A stretch of DNA of 64,000 bases from an uncultured Coriobacteriaceae bacterium (GTDB taxonomy: Bacteria; Actinomycetota; Coriobacteriia; Coriobacteriales; Atopobiaceae), in NCBI GenBank assembly GCA_902786015.1, contig CADAAU010000004.1, forward strand, positions 1 through 64,000, in the 5' to 3' direction. Under the pieces are notes generated by a model. That model had not been told where the DNA came from and made no database searches. It worked only from the letters and a program-made list of their open reading frames with translations. Shown here piece after piece: positions 8,261-15,064 of the stretch (position 1 is its first letter; the number at the start of each line of letters is the position of its first letter). The position numbers and the translations under genes are program-made.

Positions 8261-8788
8261 ATGTACGAAGGATTCGACTCGAAGGTCTTGTGCTACCGGG
8301 AGCTGGTAAGGGGCTGGGTAAGGGAGCGCGAGCTACTCGGAGAGGTCCAGCCGTACACCGCCCGCAAGGCGGCGCAGAAGGCGTCCCTGTTCGAGACGGC
8401 GTTCGGCGATGACGACGTTCGGCTGATCGAGTCTCACCAAGTGGTGGATGCGCTCATCGACCTTGCACGGAACGGAGGGCACAAGAGGAAGGGCCTGTCG
8501 TCCACTACGCTGAGGGCAGCGCACCTCGCGGGCGCGCAGGCGTTCGCCTGGGCCATCGCCAAGGGGCTGGCGGAGCGCAACCCGTTCGAGGGCGTGAGGC
8601 GACCGAGGGACGAGAGGCGCCAGGTCAGATTTCTCTTGCCGGCCCAGGCGTCGTTGCTCGTGGCGAAGGCGACCGATCAGACGCGCCTCGGCCACTCGTC
8701 CGCCGAGGTGACGATGTCCATCTACGCGCATGCCATACCGCAGTCCGACTCCATGGCGGCGGCGCTTGACTCCGAGCTCTTCGGATGA
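8261..8788 (+). pseudogene. Tyrosine recombinase/integrase with an internal deletion
   Basis: The ATG at 8261 follows a near-perfect AAAGGAGGT. The first 120 or so codons encode a phage-type core-binding domain (LSSTTLRAAHLAGAQAFAWA, then GLAERNPFEGVRRP). The frame then jumps from SLLVAKATDQ straight to TRLGHSSAEVTMSIYAHA, which is the box II/tyrosine end of a XerC/D-like catalytic domain. The roughly 100 residues bearing the first catalytic Arg and the HxxR motif are missing, in frame. It cannot be an active recombinase. It marks past integration of a mobile element here. Confidence 0.8.
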
Positions 8789-8894
8789 CGCCAGCAGTGG
8801 ACCATGTGGAGTATTGCGGAAGTGGGGTTGGGTGAAAGCCGCGTGGCAAGCGAGTGTGGGCGATGGCGGATGTAGCTGCTGGCGCGGCTGGAGG

Positions 8895-10187
8895 CTAGGC
8901 ACCGAGCAGGGAGACGGGGATCACGAGTACGCCGTCGTCCCTCCGATACGCAAGGTCGCCCCTGCCGACCACTACGGCGAGAAACGCGGGCTCATCGCCA
9001 CGCGCCGCCGGGTTTGCTATCACCTTTCTTCGCAGCCTCTTGAGGCTATCGGCGGCCTCGTCCGCCTTCGTGTCGCTCAGCTTGACCTCTATGGCCGCCC
9101 AGCGTCCAGCGTGTTCCACTATGGCGTCGACCTCGAGGCCCTTGTCGTCGCGGTAGTAGTAAACGGCGTTGCCCATACCGGGAAACGTTGACACGAACAC
9201 CCTGAGGTCACGTATCACCAAGCTCTCGAAGAGAAGTCCGAGCGTCTGCATGTCGCGCAGCAGGGCGATCGGGGTCGCGGAGAGCAGTGCAGCGGCAAGC
9301 GAGGGGTCCGCGAAGTAGCGCTTTGGCTTGACGCGCACCCGGGCTTTCGACCTCATGGGCGGCTCCCAGCCGCGTAGGTCCTCCGTCAGCTTCAGACGGT
9401 TGAAGAGGTCCACGTAGGATGCGACGGTATCCGTGTCGACCCCGCCCTCGCCGCGACCCGAGTCGCGTGCCAAGGTCTTGAGCGTCACCGCCTGGCTCGC
9501 GTTCATCGCAAGTGCGCGCAAAAGCGAAAGCGCCAGCTCGGGAGACCGGCCATCCTCGACGACGTTGACATCTAGGACGGACTGTATGTATTGGCCCGCG
9601 GTCTCCATCGCGACGTCGTCCTCGACATCGAGGTTCGCGGGCCAGCCCCCACGGCAGCACCAGCGCGCTATGTCCTGAACCGTGCCCTGCGTCCTTGCGG
9701 GAATCAGCGGGCTTCCCTCCATGAGCGCGCGCAGGCTGACCGAACCCGTGGAGTCTCCTGTCTCCGGCAGGCTCATGGGCCTCATGGCGAGCCGTGCGAT
9801 GCGCCCCGCGCCGGTGTGGCGCACCCTCTCGCGGTCTCTCTTCTTCAGACCTGTCGAACCCGTGAGCAGGAGGATGCCGCGCCTGTTGCCAGACTCGTCC
9901 ACGAAGCGTCGTGCCGCATCCCAGACCTCGGGGACCTCCTGCCACTCGTCAACGAGGTGCGGGGTGTCGCCGAGCAGGGCGAGCGTGGGGTCCACAAGTG
10001 CAGCCTCCCTGTCCGCGCGCATGTCCAGGCGCGACACGCTTGCGCTGCGCGAGAGGCCCGTCCACGTCTTTCCGCACCACTTCGGGCCGGTTATCTCCAC
10101 GCAGCCGAATCCGCGCATGAGCGAATCGAGGCGCCCTTCGATGAGCCTAGGTCTGTATCCGTGTGGCTTGAGCGTATTCTCCTGCAT
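8895..10187 (-). CDS. AAA-DUF4143 ATPase, paralogue 3
   Basis: 430 residues. Walker A is GPKWCGKT (about 34-41), Walker B is LVDEWQ (about 100) and the sensor is LLTGST. The C-terminal nuclease-like core is GLEVDAIV...AIEVKLS, ending DGVLVIPVSLLGA. It is full length for the family and very similar in layout to paralogue 1. The ribosome site AAGGG lies 5 nt before the ATG. The upstream region carries 23-bp-period repeats of a sequence unlike those of the other paralogues. Confidence 0.88.
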   Translation of the reverse strand: MQENTLKPHGYRPRLIEGRLDSLMRGFGCVEITGPKWCGKTWTGLSRSASVSRLDMRADREAALVDPTLALLGDTPHLVDEWQEVPEVWDAARRFVDESGNRRGILLLTGSTGLKKRDRERVRHTGAGRIARLAMRPMSLPETGDSTGSVSLRALMEGSPLIPARTQGTVQDIARWCCRGGWPANLDVEDDVAMETAGQYIQSVLDVNVVEDGRSPELALSLLRALAMNASQAVTLKTLARDSGRGEGGVDTDTVASYVDLFNRLKLTEDLRGWEPPMRSKARVRVKPKRYFADPSLAAALLSATPIALLRDMQTLGLLFESLVIRDLRVFVSTFPGMGNAVYYYRDDKGLEVDAIVEHAGRWAAIEVKLSDTKADEAADSLKRLRRKVIANPAARGDEPAFLAVVVGRGDLAYRRDDGVLVIPVSLLGA

Positions 10188-10210
10188 TGGAATCCCTTTC
10201 GCCGTGCGAT

Positions 10211-10302
10211 GCGAGCGGCCTTATTCGGCATTATACCCCAAATGCGTTCGGTAAAATACACCTAATGTGTTCCGTAAACTACACCTCGACTAATGCAGCA
10301 CC
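10211..10302. repeat. 23-bp-period repeats upstream of ATPase paralogue 3
   Basis: Two strong copies lie at 10234-10256 (taccccaaatgcgttcggta...) and 10257-10279 (tacacctaatgtgttccgta...). They are flanked by degenerate copies in the same phase at 10211 (conserving ttcgg) and 10280 (conserving tacacct...aatg). The 23-bp period is the same as for paralogue 1, but the repeated word is different. Confidence 0.65.
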
Positions 10303-10305
10303 TTC

Positions 10306-10358
10306 TTGCGCACATCAGTAGAGGTGAATGTTCTCTGGCTACCTAGAGTCCCTCCGAT
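10306..10358. repeat. Copy A of a 50-bp sequence repeated inverted at 13.7 kb
   Basis: The 34 nt at 10315-10348 (tcagtagaggtgaatgttct...) are identical to the reverse complement of part of 13684-13738, with further partial matches on both sides. The two copies enclose about 3.3 kb of toxin-antitoxin, regulator and integrase sequences. They may be the ends of a mobile element or two relics of one duplicated locus. Confidence 0.65.
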
Positions 10359-10595
10359 TGTTGACGATTATAGTGGGCGGTTAATCGGGGACTAAGCCGG
10401 CTCGAGGACTATTGAAATGCACACTTTAAGACCTTTGACTGTCACCATATGTCCCCGCAAAAAATGACCTCGTACCCCCTGCGAGAACGAACAAGGGAGG
10501 CAAGGTGCCTCGTAAACGACATGTGGTCGGGCTTGGACACGCTAAATGTGACTGGGGATATCTGTAAAACATCCTGGGTTATCTGGATTTGATAA
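10359..10595. other. Non-coding stretch
   Basis: I see no gene, RNA or clear promoter between the inverted-repeat copy and the ATPase fragment that follows. It is somewhat AT-richer than the flanking coding sequence. Confidence 0.3.
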
Positions 10596-10841
10596 TGGGA
10601 TTTTCGGTATCATCAGTGGGAAGACAGGACGCTACGAGGGGGAGTCTCAAAACTCGCGGAGGACAAGGCCCCCGCAGCAGTCGCAAGCCTGACGAGGCTC
10701 AGAGGCCTTGCCGCAAAAAACGCTGCCCAGCGCATGCCGCCCCCGAGCTTTCTGCACGTGCTCGTGGGCCGCGGTGAGTATGCGCACGGCACGCCGGAGG
10801 GGGTGCTGGTCGCGCCGATTAACGCGCTCGGCGTGGCATGA
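10596..10841 (+). pseudogene. C-terminal fragment of an AAA-DUF4143 ATPase
   Basis: The open frame reads FRYHQWEDRTLRGGVSKLAE, continues APAAVASLTRLRGLAAKN and ends PSFLHVLVGRGEYAHGTPEG then VLVAPINALGVA. It aligns with the ends of the intact paralogues (YRYHDNTGLEADAVMTLRGG ... FLAVVVGRGDLAYRRDDGVL). The nuclease-like residues between RYH and LRGG are lost. It is on the plus strand, opposite to its intact relatives. Confidence 0.65.
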
Positions 10842-11185
10842 CCCGGAGGGCGTCGGGATCATGGCCGCGCGCAAACGGCTTGGCCTCACCATCGCGACCC
10901 GTGTTGGCTGGACGCGGAAATGTCGCTGGTGGGATTGCTCGACGCGACGAACCATAGACGTCCTCAGAGCCTCTATCCATAGCCCACTTGACTCGATATG
11001 GACGAATGCTTTTACCGTCACATGGAAGTGTCGAGGTCGAATTCATCCATATGCTGGGCACCCCGCGTCCCTTGTTCGTTCTTGCAAGAGATGTGAGGAG
11101 GCGTTCCATGGTCGCATGGAATGAGGGTTCGCTCTCGCCTTTGCCTAGAGCGTCTCCAGCGCACGACTGACAGGGACGATTGCGC
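10842..11185. other. Stretch with no recognisable gene
   Basis: Frames are open on both strands, but none gives a known motif or a plausible start. It lies between an ATPase fragment and a regulator fragment and is probably decayed sequence. Confidence 0.3.
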
Positions 11186-11229
11186 CTGTAAAGTATTACT
11201 GCTGCAATTGCTGCTGTAATACTTTACAG
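11186..11229. promoter_or_regulatory. 14-bp perfect inverted repeat before the Xre-like fragment
   Basis: ctgtaaagtattac (11186-11199) is the exact reverse complement of 11216-11229, with a 16-bp spacer. It ends 14 bp before an ATG that has an AGGAGG-like ribosome site. The arrangement fits an operator for the helix-turn-helix gene that follows. Confidence 0.65.
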
Positions 11230-11243
11230 ATAGGAGGCGCGCC

Positions 11244-11480
11244 ATGGAGGAAGGAAGCAGAGTCCGCCACGCGGCTGGGCGCAATCGTGCGTCGTCGCAG
11301 GCTCGAGCTCGGGATGACGCAGGAGCATCTTGCGCTGTCTGCCGGCGTGTCCCCAAAGAGCATAGTGACGCTCGAGATGGGAAGGACGTCCGGTCGGCGT
11401 GAGGTTCCCAAGGCGATCGAGGAAGCCTCCGAGGCGTCCTCCCACATCGACCGGCGCACCAACGTACCGCCCGCAGTAGG
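11244..11480 (+). pseudogene. Xre/HipB-type helix-turn-helix regulator, frameshifted
   Basis: The ATG at 11244 (site AGGAGG) opens MEEGSRVRHA. The helix-turn-helix itself is in another frame: TRLGAIVRRRRLELGMTQEH, then LALSAGVSPKSIVTLEMGRT. That second frame has no start codon of its own, so a frameshift lies near 11270. After GRTSG the similarity is lost where the sequence runs into the antisense AbiEi-like fragment. In HipBA-type and AbiE-type loci such regulators bind inverted repeats like the one just upstream. Confidence 0.6.
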
Positions 11481-11628
11481 ACACGAGCAGGCCCCTCCTC
11501 ACGCGCTCGATCGACCCACGCCTCACGGCAAGCCGTGGCTGCCCCTCTGCCGATGCCGGGGAGTCCATGGCGCTCATCAGCTCGGGCGTCGTGAACACCT
11601 GATACTTCGATATGCATTCCGGGAACTT
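11455..11628 (-). pseudogene. N-terminal fragment of an AbiEi-type antitoxin/regulator
   Basis: From the ATG at 11626-11628 the frame reads MKFPECISKYQVFTTPELMS, then RLAVRRGSIERVRRGLLVSY. The VFTxxEL...AVxRGxIxRVRRGLYVS pattern is the winged helix-turn-helix of AbiEi-like proteins. The rest of the domain is missing because the sequence merges with the antisense regulator fragment. An 8-bp inverted repeat lies in its upstream region. AbiEi proteins repress their own operon through inverted repeats. Confidence 0.55.
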
Positions 11629-11652
11629 CATGCTGCTTATTACGCCGCTAAA

Positions 11653-11671
11653 CCCCAATTGTGAATTGGGG
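11653..11671. promoter_or_regulatory. 8-bp inverted repeat before the AbiEi-like fragment
   Basis: CCCCAATT-GTG-AATTGGGG is a perfect dyad about 25 bp upstream of the AbiEi-like start codon. It is suited to binding by a dimeric regulator. Confidence 0.5.
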
Positions 11672-11799
11672 TATCCATGCGGTTATGACAGCGCTCTACG
11701 ATCATCTACAGACAGAGTCCCTTTCAGCCGACTCTCTGGGTCACAAGTTGCCACTCGCACGGCAATCGAAATGCTGATATCGGGATATCCTCCGGCAGA

Positions 11800-11901
11800 G
11801 CCTCTCTACGCCCTCATCGCCAGCGGCGTTGACGTCAAGACCGTACGGGCGCGCCTCGGCCACTCGTCGGTGCATGTTATCATGTCCATCTTCTTTCGAC
11901 G
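11800..11901 (+). pseudogene. C-terminal fragment of a tyrosine integrase
   Basis: The frame reads LYALIASGVDVKTVRARLGH then SSVHVIMSIF, matching LLIASGVDVKTVQARLGHSS of XerC/D-like integrases up to just before the tyrosine. It is similar to the end of the deleted integrase at 8261-8788 (RLGHSSAEVTMSIYAHA). Both flanks are unrelated sequence. Confidence 0.65.
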
Positions 11902-12123
11902 TCACGCAACCTCGAGATACTGCGGCGCGCAAGGGAACGCGGCTACTTCGTGCGTTGCATATACGCGCTTATCGCCTTCCCAGACGTTAACGTCGCACGC
12001 GTAAGGGCACATGAGACGTCGGGCGGGCACGGCGTGTCGGAGGAAAAGATGCGCGCTCGCCCGTCCCTCTTTCTTCGCCTGCAGTGCCACATGTTGTTCG
12101 AGGCGCTCCCACAAAAAGCGTAA
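11893..12123 (+). pseudogene. C-terminal fragment of a zeta-toxin-like kinase
   Basis: The frame reads NLEILRRARERGYFVRCIYA, then NVARVRAHETSGGHGVSEEK, and ends at TAA 12121-12123. The GGHxVxEEKxRxR motif with the upstream NxxxLRxARxxGY stretch is characteristic of the COG4185/zeta-type P-loop kinases. The P-loop half is absent, and the fragment is fused directly to the integrase fragment. Confidence 0.6.
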
Positions 12124-12201
12124 GACCCTCGTGGGAGATGAGGCATTATGCAGCTCCAATACCGTGGTACAATATGGCCACGCTAATGGTAGGAGGAAAC
12201 A

Positions 12202-12471
12202 ATGCCGATTGCTGTACCCGTTCGAGCCCTGAAGGACACCGCGAGCTTTTGCCAGACCGTCCGCGAAAGCGACGGTGCTGTAATTGTCACGCGCAACGGA
12301 TATGACGAGTTCGTCGCGCTGACACCTGAGCGCTACCACGAGTACGAGATGGCACTCCGAAGGCAAGCCCTCTACGAGTCCGTTGACTCCGCGGAGAGGA
12401 GGCTCGCGTCGGGCCGAGGCATTGCAGGTCGAAGCGCACTCGCCGAGATTCGGAACCGCCATGGCCTATGA
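12202..12471 (+). CDS. Phd/YefM-family antitoxin
   Basis: 89 residues with the Phd/YefM fold signature: VPVRALKDTASFCQTVRESD, then IVTRNGYDEFVALTPERY. The N-terminal part dimerises and binds DNA; the C-terminal tail neutralises the toxin. It has a strong ribosome site (GGAGG, 6 nt). A TACAAT box about 35 bp upstream may be the -10. It overlaps the toxin gene by 11 nt. Full length and intact, unlike most of its neighbours. Confidence 0.9.
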   Translation: MPIAVPVRALKDTASFCQTVRESDGAVIVTRNGYDEFVALTPERYHEYEMALRRQALYESVDSAERRLASGRGIAGRSALAEIRNRHGL

Positions 12472-12781
12472 GGTGGTCTTCGACCCGCAGGTAGTCGCAC
12501 GCGTGGACGAAGTTACCGGTTACCTTGTCAACGAGTTCGCAAATCCCACCGCTGCGGCCAACTTCCTCGATGGGCTCGACGAGGTTGTTGAACGCCTCGA
12601 GTCCCTTTCCTTTTCGTACTCTCGCCCGATTGACGGTCGCCTAGCGGCGCGTGATTATAGAAAGGCTCTCGTGGGCAATTATGTCCTACTCTTCAGGGTG
12701 GAAGAGACGAGCGAGGGCAGCGGCGTGGTGTACGTCACAAACCTGTTCCATGGCAGCCAGAACTACCAGGGACTCGTGTAG
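12461..12781 (+). CDS. RelE/ParE-family toxin
   Basis: 106 residues from the ATG at 12461; an upstream extension of the frame is only the shadow of the antitoxin gene. The fold pattern is RelE/ParE: VVFDPQVVARVDEVTGYLVN, NPTAAANFLDGLDEVVERL, DYRKALVGNYVLLFRV and VYVTNLFHGSQNY. RelE members cleave mRNA on the ribosome and ParE members poison gyrase; the sequence does not decide which. It is translationally coupled to the Phd-type antitoxin by an 11-nt overlap. Both genes look functional. Confidence 0.88.
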   Translation: MAYEVVFDPQVVARVDEVTGYLVNEFANPTAAANFLDGLDEVVERLESLSFSYSRPIDGRLAARDYRKALVGNYVLLFRVEETSEGSGVVYVTNLFHGSQNYQGLV

Positions 12782-13608
12782 GGTCGCCGTGAAGACCTTC
12801 CCACATTAGGCACCGAGAGGGCGAATGCGTTTGGCCGGCCAAGAAGGATCGCAGAGTCGCAGCGCTATGCACACAGCGGCTGAGGACGGAACGCTTCCCA
12901 GCCAACTTGGGCTCTTCGATGATTGTCGGCTATGGTCGACATTGCTTGTGGCATATCGTCGAACGCAGTAGGCAGTTAGTCGATGGATACATGGACCACG
13001 AGCTACTCAGCTTCTTACGTTTGCGGCGCCAGCTCTTACGCTCAGCAAGGGGGCGGGATGGGGCATACCGCCCGTCACGCTGGCATGAGAAGTCTGTCTT
13101 CCATCTACCAACGTTTATCGCAGTCACTTGCGTCTCATCGCCTTAAGGCACTTCCACCCAAAAGCAGCCCTGATAACGACAGGGATACAGCTTCGTTCCT
13201 GCAGCGCTTTTTTCGTGCCGATGGCACGGAAGACCTTGTTGGCGGAAAACGGGTCTCAAAACGTCTCTGAGGGGTTTGCCCAGCTAGACGGGTTGTTTTT
13301 GCGGAACCTCCCGCGGGGGAGGAGCACCGCGAGGGGCGCCGTGTTCCGCCAGTGGCTAAGCGAGCCTCGCGAAGGCCCAGCTAGACGGCCTAAAATCGGA
13401 GCGGCTTTTCACACGCGACGGATACGGCACCGTAAGGGGCCGCCTCTGACCTCGGGTTTTGCGGAGGCCAAAACGCCCGCACGGGCGAAACCGAGCCCAA
13501 AAAACGTCCCGTAATTAGAACACATGCAAGCAAATGACGAGGAAAAACATTAGACAATACAATGAACTATGAAATAACGGGGCAGATTTCGGATGCCGGA
13601 CGCGCTTA
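12782..13608. other. Decayed stretch between the toxin-antitoxin pair and the core region
   Basis: No intact gene. On the minus strand 13254-13124 is open and ends AAFGWKCLKAMRRK; this resembles the end of the broken DUF3800 gene (FRRNYLKAIKRKRL) and may be a second relic of that family. The plus strand has open frames of uncertain meaning and two copies of GCCCAGCTAGACGG (13277 and 13375). A minus-strand terminator-like hairpin lies at 13470-13487. Confidence 0.35.
13470..13487 (-). terminator. Terminator-like hairpin (minus strand)
   Basis: Read on the minus strand, CGCCCG-TG-CGGGCG is a perfect 6-bp stem followed by TTTT. No intact minus-strand gene lies upstream of it now, so it may be a relic. 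Confidence 0.4.
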
Positions 13609-13654
13609 GGTAAGCATACTTTAGGAAAGTGAGTCATCCTAAAGCGTACTTTCC
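13609..13654. promoter_or_regulatory. Orphan copy of the 18-10-18 inverted repeat
   Basis: 13609-13626 (ggtaagcatactttagga) and 13637-13654 (tcctaaagcgtactttcc) match the two arms of the operator-like element at 2085-2130 with two differences each. The 10-bp spacing is the same although the spacer sequence differs. No ATPase gene follows, so it probably marks a lost paralogue. Confidence 0.6.
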
Positions 13655-13683
13655 GATATAACCACAACGTGTCTCAGGCCCCA

Positions 13684-13738
13684 CGATCGGAGGGGCTCTA
13701 GGTAGCCAGAGAACATTCACCTCTACTGAGGCGCGCAT
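13684..13738. repeat. Copy B of the 50-bp sequence, inverted relative to 10306-10358
   Basis: Its reverse complement shares 34 consecutive identical bases with 10315-10348 and continues CCCTCCGAT with one mismatch. It lies at the boundary between the decayed island and the AzlC gene, so it may mark the edge of the inserted material. Confidence 0.65.
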
Positions 13739-13851
13739 GAAGGCCTGCATTGGTAGTACTGGGGAAGTACTCCAGTGGTGGTAGCATCTACTTCTGTGAC
13801 GTTTTCTTGCTGCCGCACGGTATACTTGCGCGGCATGTGTCAGGTGAATGA

Positions 13852-14634
13852 GTGAAGCGGGTGACTTGGATGGCCACAGGTTGCAGTTTTCTTGCCCGTC
13901 ACGGAAGGGCGATGAAGGAGGGCATTCGTGACGGTATTCCCATCGGTGCCGGTTACTTTGTGGTTGCGTTCTCGCTTGGCATAGTTGCCCGCAATGCGGG
14001 TCTCACCCCTTGGGAAGGCTTTGCTGCGAGCTTTTTGAACAATGCGTCAGCTGGTGAATACGCTGGCTTCACCCTCATGGCTGCTAACGCCTCCTATTTG
14101 GAGCTTGCCGTCGTCACATTCATTGCCAATGCTCGCTATCTGCTCATGAGCACGGCGTTGAGCCAGCGCTTTTCTCCCAAGACGGGCACGTTGCATCGCG
14201 TTCTCGTGGGCTTCGACGTAACGGACGAGCTGTTTGGCATCGCTATCGCGCGACCTGGCGCCGTCGATCCGTTCTACTCGTACGGAGCGTTCATACCGGC
14301 ACTTTCGGGCTGGTCAATTGGCACGGCGCTGGGCATCGTGATGGGAAATGTCCTGCCCGGGCGTGCGGTAAGCGCCCTCTCCGTTGCGCTTTACGGCATG
14401 TTTCTGGCTATCATCATCCCACCTGCAAGGCAGAGTCGTGTGGTGCTGGGGTGCGTTGTCGTGAGCTTCCTTGCAAGCTTGGCATTTTCGGTTGCTCCCT
14501 TCATTGCCACGCTTTCCCCTGGCACGCGAACCATAATCCTTACGGTGGTCATCTCCTCGGTTGCGGCGCTTCTCTTTCCCGTGTCAGACGAGGAGCTGAG
14601 GCACGAACAGGAGGGAGACACAGATGCAGCATAA
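13852..14634 (+). CDS. azlC: AzlC-family branched-chain amino acid permease
   Basis: 260 residues from the GTG at 13852; the ATG at 13870 is an alternative start. This is the large subunit of the AzlCD exporter for branched-chain amino acids and analogues in the cytoplasmic membrane. Family features are the GAGYFVVAFSLGIVARNAGL segment, the FLNNASAGEYAGF motif, the ANARYLLMSTALSQ motif and several hydrophobic helices. It overlaps azlD by 11 nt. A TATACT box lies about 25 bp upstream. Confidence 0.9.
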   Translation: MKRVTWMATGCSFLARHGRAMKEGIRDGIPIGAGYFVVAFSLGIVARNAGLTPWEGFAASFLNNASAGEYAGFTLMAANASYLELAVVTFIANARYLLMSTALSQRFSPKTGTLHRVLVGFDVTDELFGIAIARPGAVDPFYSYGAFIPALSGWSIGTALGIVMGNVLPGRAVSALSVALYGMFLAIIIPPARQSRVVLGCVVVSFLASLAFSVAPFIATLSPGTRTIILTVVISSVAALLFPVSDEELRHEQEGDTDAA

Positions 14635-14932
14635 CACCCTGTTGTACATCGTCGTGATGTCTGCGGTGACGCTTTCGGTCAAGATCTTGCCCCTCACGCT
14701 TATTCGTAGACCAATCAAGAGTCGATTCATCCGATCATTTTTGTACTACGTTCCCTACGTTACGCTGGCCGTTATGACGTTTCCTGCCATCGTGCAGGCC
14801 ACTGATGTGCCATTGGCAGGGGCGATTGCCCTCGCGGTTGGCATCGCGGCCGCTTGGTTCGGTGCGAGCTTGTTTCAGGTTGCTGCAATCTGCTGCGCGC
14901 TCGTCTTTGTTGTCGAGCTCATCGTTATCTAA
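14624..14932 (+). CDS. azlD: AzlD-family small permease subunit
   Basis: 102 residues and almost entirely hydrophobic, with four predicted helices (LLYIVVMSAVTLSVKILPLT; FLYYVPYVTLAVMTFPAI; AGAIALAVGIAAAWFGASLF; AAICCALVFVVELIVI). The pattern and length are those of AzlD, the partner of AzlC. The start overlaps the end of azlC, so the two subunits are probably made by coupled translation. Confidence 0.88.
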   Translation: MQHNTLLYIVVMSAVTLSVKILPLTLIRRPIKSRFIRSFLYYVPYVTLAVMTFPAIVQATDVPLAGAIALAVGIAAAWFGASLFQVAAICCALVFVVELIVI

Positions 14933-15064
14933 GCTCGGTGGCAAGAGGGGAGACGATTGTTATCGCATGCGGGTGTCTGTTGAGGGGCCAGCCCGCATCA
15001 TGGGGCATGCCTTGCAGAGCCAATGCAAGCTGCCAGATTACGCTCGTTCGCTTATCGTCACGCC

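Noticed and set aside
13124..13254. Second DUF3800 relic
   Set aside because: Only the last dozen residues resemble the first relic; the rest does not match, so it is mentioned only in the description of the decayed stretch.
13271..13513. Possible RhuM- or KilA-like fragment (QLDGLFLRNLPRGRSTARGA)
   Set aside because: The resemblance is limited to a few residues and the surrounding sequence does not fit, so no feature is called.
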